The position numbers were made by a program, and so were the translations under genes. A stretch of DNA of 11,449 nt from the NCBI GenBank assembly GCA_030673645.1, contig DAOVIO010000133.1, positions 1 through 11,449 on the forward strand, given 5' to 3'. Every line of letters starts with the position of its first letter. The stretch's first letter is position 1. Below the pieces are notes generated by a model. It was not told where the DNA came from, made no database searches, and saw nothing but the letters and a program-made list of their open reading frames with translations. The DNA is from JAGLSB01 sp023135955 (GTDB taxonomy: Bacteria; Bacteroidota; Bacteroidia; Bacteroidales; GCA-2748055). Of the stretch, positions 6,305 through 11,449 are shown piece by piece.

Positions 6305-8491
6305 ATGGCATCCTTTCCTTTTTACAAACAACATGATGCGATGGATTGCGGACCCACCTGCCTGCGAATGGTCGCAAAACATTACGGGAAAAATTATACT
6401 CTTCAAACCCTTAGAGAGAAAAGTTCAATAAGCCGCGAGGGCGTTTCTCTTCTAGGCATAAGCGATGCTGCTGAATCTATCGGCATGCGAACTATGGGGG
6501 TTTCACTTACTATTGAACAAATAAAGAAAGAAGCTCCACTCCCATTTATCGCTCACTGGAAACAGGATCATTTTGTAGTCGTTTATAAAATTAAAGGTAA
6601 TAAGGTTTTTGTATCAGATCCTGCTTTCGGATTAATAAAATACAGTATTGAAGAGTTTAAATCGGGTTGGATAAGCAATAAAAGAGAAGGTCAAGACAAA
6701 GGTCTTGCTCTTTTAATTGAACCAAAACCTGAGTTTTACTTAGAAGAGGGTGAAAAAATCAGCCGCTCCAGTTTTGGTTTCCTTAGAAAGTATATAAAGC
6801 CCTACAGGAAATTTATGGTGCAACTATTTCTGGGTGTGCTGATTGCAAGTATACTACAGTTAATTTTCCCCTTTTTAACACAAGCTATTGTCGATTATGG
6901 TATTAACAATAAGGATCAGTCTTTTATTGTTCTGATATTAATAGCACAGCTTGTCCTTACTCTTAGCAGACAATCTGTAGAATTTATCAGAGGCTGGATT
7001 CTTCTTCATTTAAGTACACGAATTAATATTTCCCTGATTTCCGATTTCCTGATTAAATTGATGAAGCTACCAATCAGTTTCTTTGATACTAAGCAAGTTG
7101 GGGATCTACTACAAAGAATAGGTGATCATAAACGTATTGAATCCTTTTTGACTAATTCCTCCTTAGATATTTTATTCTCAATATTTTCATTATTTATATT
7201 CGGAATTGTTTTGGGTATCTATAATTTACAGATTCTGACTTTGTTTATAATAGGTTCAGTATTGTACTTTCTTTGGGTTTACATTTTCATGAAAAAACGC
7301 AGAACTCTTGATAACAAAAGGTTTATTAAACAATCAGAGAATCAAGGGAAGCTTATACAAATAATAAATGGGATTGAAGAAATCAAAATTAACAACGCTG
7401 AAAGACAACAAAGATGGGAATGGGAAGAAGTACAGGCTTCTATGTTTAAAATAAATGTTAAATCCTTATCCTTAAATCAATACCAACAGGCTGGAGCTGT
7501 TTTAATAAATGAAATAAAGAATATACTAATAACATTCTTGGCTGCAAGTGCAGTAGTTAACGGGACTATGTCGTTGGGTATGATGCTGGCTGTAGCATAT
7601 ATTCTTGGACAATTAAACGCACCAATTGAGAGAATGGTATTTTTTATGCGATCTACCCAGGATGCTAAAATAAGTCTGGAAAGATTAAGTGAAATTCATG
7701 AAAATAAAGAAGAGGAAATTAGTGATGCTCAACTAGCAGGACTGTCAACATTGGGTAATATAAGTATTCAGAATCTAAGTTTTAGCTATGAAGGACATAA
7801 TTTACAGGAAGTACTTACTGATCTGAACCTTGACCTTCCAACTGGATCAGTTACTGCAATTGTTGGGGCAAGTGGAAGCGGGAAGACAACTCTTGTAAAA
7901 CTATTATTAGCTTATTACAAAATCTTAAAAGGCGAAATTAGAATCGGTGATCAGAATTTGAATAATATAAACCCTTCTGATTGGAGAAATAAATGTGGAG
8001 TTGTTCTTCAGAATGGCTACCTTTTTTCTGATACCATAGCCAGGAATATTGCTCTAGGAAAAGATGAAATAGATACTGAAAGTCTTATAAATGCTGCGAA
8101 ACTTGCAAGTCTAAACGATTTATTAGAAAAATTACCTTTAGGGTTTAATACGAAAGTTGGACAAGAAGGTCAAAGTGTTAGTGGTGGTGAAAAGCAACGA
8201 ATCCTTATTGCAAGGGCGATTTATAAGAATCCTGATTTTCTTTTTATTGATGAAGCAACCAGCTCTCTTGATGCAAATAATGAAAAAATGATTTTAGAAA
8301 ATCTTAAAGATTTCTACAAAGGAAAGACAGTCTTTATCGTCGCTCACAGACTGAGTACAGTAAAAGATGCAGACCAGATTGTAGTTCTTGATCAAGGGAA
8401 AATAGTTGAGAAGGGTACTCATATGGAATTATCTGCACTAAAGGGGAAATACTATGAACTGGTAAGAAATCAGTTAGAGTTAGGAGCCTGA
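6305..8491 (+). CDS. Second peptidase-containing ABC transporter (C39 peptidase, PCAT)
   Basis: A 728-residue half-transporter of the same class as the one at the left of the window but clearly diverged from it, so not a recent copy. The C39 peptidase domain (about 1-140) has Gln9, catalytic Cys15 in MDCGPTC, His89 in QDHFVVV and Asp105 in SDPAFG. The membrane domain covers about 165-450, with LPISFFDTKQVGDLLQRI (255-272) at the cytoplasmic face. The nucleotide-binding domain has Walker A GASGSGKTT (521-529), Q-loop Gln569, signature VSGGEK (625-630), Walker B FLFIDE (645-650) and H-loop His681. It should process and export a GG-leader peptide. No precursor and no HlyD gene lies directly next to it; its substrate may be the 54-residue peptide at 182-346 or lie outside the window. 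It follows the sigma/anti-sigma pair on the same strand by 52 bases and may be under that regulator. Confidence 0.95.
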   Translation: MASFPFYKQHDAMDCGPTCLRMVAKHYGKNYTLQTLREKSSISREGVSLLGISDAAESIGMRTMGVSLTIEQIKKEAPLPFIAHWKQDHFVVVYKIKGNKVFVSDPAFGLIKYSIEEFKSGWISNKREGQDKGLALLIEPKPEFYLEEGEKISRSSFGFLRKYIKPYRKFMVQLFLGVLIASILQLIFPFLTQAIVDYGINNKDQSFIVLILIAQLVLTLSRQSVEFIRGWILLHLSTRINISLISDFLIKLMKLPISFFDTKQVGDLLQRIGDHKRIESFLTNSSLDILFSIFSLFIFGIVLGIYNLQILTLFIIGSVLYFLWVYIFMKKRRTLDNKRFIKQSENQGKLIQIINGIEEIKINNAERQQRWEWEEVQASMFKINVKSLSLNQYQQAGAVLINEIKNILITFLAASAVVNGTMSLGMMLAVAYILGQLNAPIERMVFFMRSTQDAKISLERLSEIHENKEEEISDAQLAGLSTLGNISIQNLSFSYEGHNLQEVLTDLNLDLPTGSVTAIVGASGSGKTTLVKLLLAYYKILKGEIRIGDQNLNNINPSDWRNKCGVVLQNGYLFSDTIARNIALGKDEIDTESLINAAKLASLNDLLEKLPLGFNTKVGQEGQSVSGGEKQRILIARAIYKNPDFLFIDEATSSLDANNEKMILENLKDFYKGKTVFIVAHRLSTVKDADQIVVLDQGKIVEKGTHMELSALKGKYYELVRNQLELGA

Positions 8492-8589
8492 TTACAAATC
8501 AAATTCCATTTCATCTCTTCCTGTTTTCCGAAGAAGACACCCGAATATCAAAATAATAAGACCTTATTATCCTGATTATAAACAGATTT

Positions 8590-9573
8590 CTACCATTTCA
8601 GCCATTTATATCTTTTGCTAATTTCTCCTAACTTGACTGCAAACATAAATTCATGTGACCCTAAGCTATGTCTCATAATATTTGCCATGGAATAATCATA
8701 AGCATACCCAAAAACATAACTGTCAATACTGAGACCAGCTAACACTATGATGGCATTGCCAGTACGGAAGGTTAATCCTCCCCAATAGGACTGATCATAA
8801 AAGAGCTTTACTCTGAAATCTCCCTGGAAAGCTCCATTCTCATTATATTTCAAAAGTGTTGATGGGGCCAGAATAAGCTTATTACTGAGTTCAAAGTCGT
8901 AGCTCCCGAACAAGTAGTAATTTCTGTCTAATTCATATTTGTCATAACTTTTAGAGCCAAATCTAATAATTGATTCCAATAATTGATCAACAGAAAAACC
9001 TATGGAGTAGGCAGGGGAACTAAAATACACTCCTACATCTGCATCAGGAATGAAAATCGACTGACGGGCTGAGATCCAGAGATCATCATCAGGATCCCTG
9101 GGAATTACCCTGTCCTCATCAAATTTCAGCTGGTAAGCAATCAATGACAATCCAAATGACATCTGCGATTCATTTGATTCATTGTACAAATGATAAGCGT
9201 AAGAAACCCTCATTCCGGTCCTTCCCAGTGCGCCGCTACGATCATTGAATATGTAGCCGCCTAATCCTACTTTTCCACTTGTAAAACCATAAACCTCTTT
9301 TCGTTTAACTGGAGCCTTTTTTTTAATGAAACTGCTAGGCATTATCCTCGTGTTGAAACTTAAAGCATAGGTAGACGGTGCATCACTTAAGCCAATCCAT
9401 TGCTCTCTGGCTGTAAGATTTACTAAGCTATATCCTCCTGCCCCTGCCATAGCCGGATTAATCAAAAAGCCATTTAGCACATACTGACTATACAAAGGAA
9501 CCTGCTGAGCCTCCGCTTTCAGCCCTGACAAAAGAATTAACAAAATACCATATAGTACTTTCCTTAATAGCAT
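8590..9573 (-). CDS. PorP/SprF family type IX secretion-associated outer-membrane protein
   Basis: A 327-residue protein with a signal peptide (about 1-22, cleavage likely after AEA before QQ) and the family's opening signature QQVPLYSQYVLNGFLINPAMAGA, in which the Q-x3-Y-x-QY-x3-NPA-x-AG pattern can be seen (about 23-45). The remainder alternates short hydrophobic strands and polar turns as expected for an outer-membrane beta-barrel, and contains family-typical pieces such as GLGGYIFNDRSGALGRTG (103-120) and FGYAYDYSM. Family members sit in the outer membrane and help T9SS-secreted, type B-sorted proteins reach or stay on the surface. Its gene lies 30 bases after the CHU_C protein gene on the same strand, the usual paired arrangement in Bacteroidota, so that protein is its likely client. 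The length is normal and the gene looks intact. Confidence 0.93.
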   Translation of the reverse strand: MLLRKVLYGILLILLSGLKAEAQQVPLYSQYVLNGFLINPAMAGAGGYSLVNLTAREQWIGLSDAPSTYALSFNTRIMPSSFIKKKAPVKRKEVYGFTSGKVGLGGYIFNDRSGALGRTGMRVSYAYHLYNESNESQMSFGLSLIAYQLKFDEDRVIPRDPDDDLWISARQSIFIPDADVGVYFSSPAYSIGFSVDQLLESIIRFGSKSYDKYELDRNYYLFGSYDFELSNKLILAPSTLLKYNENGAFQGDFRVKLFYDQSYWGGLTFRTGNAIIVLAGLSIDSYVFGYAYDYSMANIMRHSLGSHEFMFAVKLGEISKRYKWLKW

Positions 9574-9603
9574 AACAAATATTAGACTCGTTTTAATTTC
9601 TCA

Positions 9604-11449
9604 CTATTTAATTACTGTAACAGAACCAGTAACTCGCTTATAATCAGCATATTTTAACATGAACACATACATGTATGAACCTGTTGGAACCAGATTGCCA
9701 TTCATATTGGTCCCATCCCAGGGAGTTGGATACCCTTCCACAGACTTGTAAACCAATCGGCCCCATCTATCATAAATCTCAACTACCACATCCGGAAACC
9801 CCTCAAGTTCATCAATAATCCATATATCATTTTTTCCATCATAATTCGGTGTGATAAGGTTAGGAATATCAATGAAATAATCTTTCAGATTACAATCATC
9901 AATGATAATTGTATCACTACCAAAACATCCAAATTCGTTTTCAACTTCCACTGTAATCTCGTGCCGGCCGGAACTTATCTCTATTTGCTGGGAAACTTCT
10001 CCGGTTGACCAGTTAAAATAAATTCCGTCCCCACCGGAATCAAGGATTAAGTATCCGCATATTGAAGTATCTTGACCTAAATCTACATGTGGACTATCAA
10101 TTAATTCTAAATACAGTTCATCACTTACCTTACAACCGGCATCATTGAAGACCGTACATGATATCATACCTTCCGATGCTGTTTCATATGAAAAGCTGGT
10201 GGAGCCGTCATGCCAGTTTATTGCTTGAAATTCACCAGCCGGCGTAAGTCTGAAAATGTCACCTTCGCATATTGAGGTGTCATTACCCAATTCTACATCT
10301 GGTGATGATATCATCTTTATAGTAGCTGATTTCAGAGTACCCACACAAGAGTATTGTGATGTTTCCTGCACGTTTATCTCATATTCACCAGGAACCAGTT
10401 CCCAATCAATGATAACCGAGTCTCCGTAATCACGCTTGATGTTTCCTCCATCCACATTCCATATAAATGTCGATCCTGTTGAGCCGCTAACAGCATAAAA
10501 CAAACCTGTATCCCCGGGGCAGACTTCTGATAGATAGCCCGGACCTGAAATGGCATTATCCAGGGTCCGTATTTCACTTGTTTCGGGAACGGCAGATTTA
10601 CTGATAGCTAAGGCTCCTAAGGCAGTACATCCGGAACCGGAAGTTACAACTACTGATATTGTTCCTTCCAGTGTCCCTGTCCAATTTACATCTATACTCT
10701 GGTTTGTAGCTGATCCAATAATGCTTCCCTCATTAACATTCCAACTATAAGTTTTTCCAGACAGTCCTGTTAGCGAATAGCTCTCTTCCTCAAGAGCGCA
10801 AACATTTGTTTCACCTTCAATTAATATTTGTGAGGGCGCATCCACAGTAATATCAAAACTACATGAATCACTGTTCCCTGAACCATCAGTTGCAGTATAT
10901 GTCACTGTGGTAGTGCCTATTATGAAGAAATCGTTGGGGTTATGACTTGATGTCATGGTGACAGAGCAATTATCACTTACTGTCGGAGCATTCCATGTAA
11001 CAATGCTTCCGCAGTACTCATCATCTGCCGGCGTATTGAAATCAACAGGACAGTTTTCTATAACTGGTACTTCATTATCGAGCACTGTGACTTTCTGAGT
11101 GATTGTTGTAAAAAAGCCTGCGCTATCTGTTGCTGTCCAGGTAACAGTTGTAGAACCAAGTGGGAAAACTGCGGGAGCATCATTTGTCGTACTTGCTAAA
11201 CCACAATTATCTGATGAAACCGGGGAACCTAAATCGATTCCTGAAGCAGTGCATACACCTGCATCACTATTAACCGTAACATCTGCAGGTGCAGAGATCA
11301 CCGGTGGAGTATCATCGATTACAGTTATTTCAGCGGTACAAGTGGATGTACTATCTGAGTCATCTTTAACATATATAGTAACAATTGTAACACCTAAACC
11401 TATTTCTGTTCCGGCTGCCGGTGATTGGGTGATCGATGTAATAGTTCCA
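9604..11449 (-). CDS. Large HYR/Ig-like repeat protein with T9SS CHU_C (type B) C-terminal domain, 5' end outside window
   Basis: The reading frame stays open to the right edge, so the N-terminus and signal peptide are missing; about 614 residues are visible. The apparent start near 11301 is a GTG inside an HYR repeat and is not the true start. In order there are the end of one HYR domain, two further HYR domains (typical 'PPVISAPADVTV', 'SDNCG', 'GSTTVTWTATDSAG' and 'GTTTVTYTATDGSGNS'), then several PKD/Ig-like modules, two of which begin with 'DVELGNDTSICEG' and 'HVDLGQDTSICG'. The protein ends in the gliding-motility-associated C-terminal domain: ITPNYDGKNDIW, EIYDRWGRLVY, PWDGTNMNG, PTGSYMYVF and a VTGSVTVIK end. 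This domain is the type B sorting signal for T9SS export and surface attachment. It is probably a surface adhesin; the ligand is unknown. A PorP/SprF gene follows. Confidence 0.93.
   Translation of the reverse strand, partial: GTITSITQSPAAGTEIGLGVTIVTIYVKDDSDSTSTCTAEITVIDDTPPVISAPADVTVNSDAGVCTASGIDLGSPVSSDNCGLASTTNDAPAVFPLGSTTVTWTATDSAGFFTTITQKVTVLDNEVPVIENCPVDFNTPADDEYCGSIVTWNAPTVSDNCSVTMTSSHNPNDFFIIGTTTVTYTATDGSGNSDSCSFDITVDAPSQILIEGETNVCALEEESYSLTGLSGKTYSWNVNEGSIIGSATNQSIDVNWTGTLEGTISVVVTSGSGCTALGALAISKSAVPETSEIRTLDNAISGPGYLSEVCPGDTGLFYAVSGSTGSTFIWNVDGGNIKRDYGDSVIIDWELVPGEYEINVQETSQYSCVGTLKSATIKMISSPDVELGNDTSICEGDIFRLTPAGEFQAINWHDGSTSFSYETASEGMISCTVFNDAGCKVSDELYLELIDSPHVDLGQDTSICGYLILDSGGDGIYFNWSTGEVSQQIEISSGRHEITVEVENEFGCFGSDTIIIDDCNLKDYFIDIPNLITPNYDGKNDIWIIDELEGFPDVVVEIYDRWGRLVYKSVEGYPTPWDGTNMNGNLVPTGSYMYVFMLKYADYKRVTGSVTVIK
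10056..10302 (-). repeat. Pair of 37-bp imperfect direct repeats encoding the 'LGxDTSIC' module starts
   Basis: The stretches at 10056-10092 and 10266-10302 are alike over 37 bases with a handful of differences and are exactly 210 bases (70 codons) apart. On the coding strand they encode the openings PHVDLGQDTSIC and PDVELGNDTSIC of two successive Ig-like modules. This is domain duplication within the CHU_C protein, not a mobile element. Confidence 0.6.

Noticed and set aside
1138..8491. The two PCAT genes as a duplicated mobile unit.
   Set aside because: The sequences are widely diverged, no shared flanking repeats were seen, and no transposase or integrase is present.
8553..8570. ATAATAA-GACC-TTATTAT hairpin in the 98-base convergent gap between the second PCAT and PorP genes.
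   Set aside because: The stem is only 7 A-T pairs with no T-run, so it is too weak to call a terminator, although a bidirectional terminator would be expected here.
10374..10750. Open frames at 10374-10577 (-) and 10550-10750 (+).
   Set aside because: Both are shadow frames inside the CHU_C protein gene, whose own frame encodes clear domain motifs throughout.

Overview
The window looks like a chromosomal segment of a Bacteroidota bacterium, probably a free-living or marine Cytophagia- or Flavobacteriia-like lineage. The evidence is a PorP/SprF protein and a large adhesin-like protein with a gliding-motility-associated C-terminal (CHU_C, type B sorting) domain, both hallmarks of the type IX secretion system (T9SS). 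The AT-rich coding style, the A-rich leaders without Shine-Dalgarno sequences and the ECF sigma/membrane-anchored anti-sigma pair also fit. The genus cannot be named from the sequence alone.

Left part (1-3348, + strand): a compact peptide-export cluster. A 54-residue precursor with a double-glycine leader (182-346) is followed by a strong GC-rich hairpin. Then come three tightly coupled genes: a 48-residue single-pass membrane peptide (439-585), a 184-residue single-pass protein that looks like a stripped-down HlyD-type adaptor (582-1136), and a peptidase-containing ABC transporter (PCAT) with an intact C39 Cys/His/Asp triad (1138-3348). The PCAT would cut the leader at Gly-Gly and export the tyrosine-rich core. 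A hairpin with a perfect 10-bp stem also precedes the precursor. This is the most interesting part of the window: an unmodified, Cys-free, GG-leader peptide system with a reduced adaptor.

Middle part: a convergent MFS/GPH-type sugar-cation symporter homologue (3380-4711, - strand) separates the cluster from a second + strand block. That block holds an ECF sigma factor (4875-5459), an overlapping membrane-spanning anti-sigma-like TPR protein (5434-6252) and a second, diverged PCAT (6305-8491), also with an intact C39 triad and a complete nucleotide-binding domain. No canonical full-length HlyD adaptor lies beside either PCAT in this window, and the second has no obvious precursor peptide next to it.

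Right part (8590-11449, - strand): a two-gene T9SS-related operon. A large multi-domain HYR/Ig-like protein with a CHU_C C-terminus runs off the right edge of the window, and a PorP/SprF outer-membrane protein follows 30 bases downstream. By eye this block is clearly richer in G+C than the left cluster.

No tRNA, rRNA, CRISPR array, insertion sequence or phage gene was recognised.
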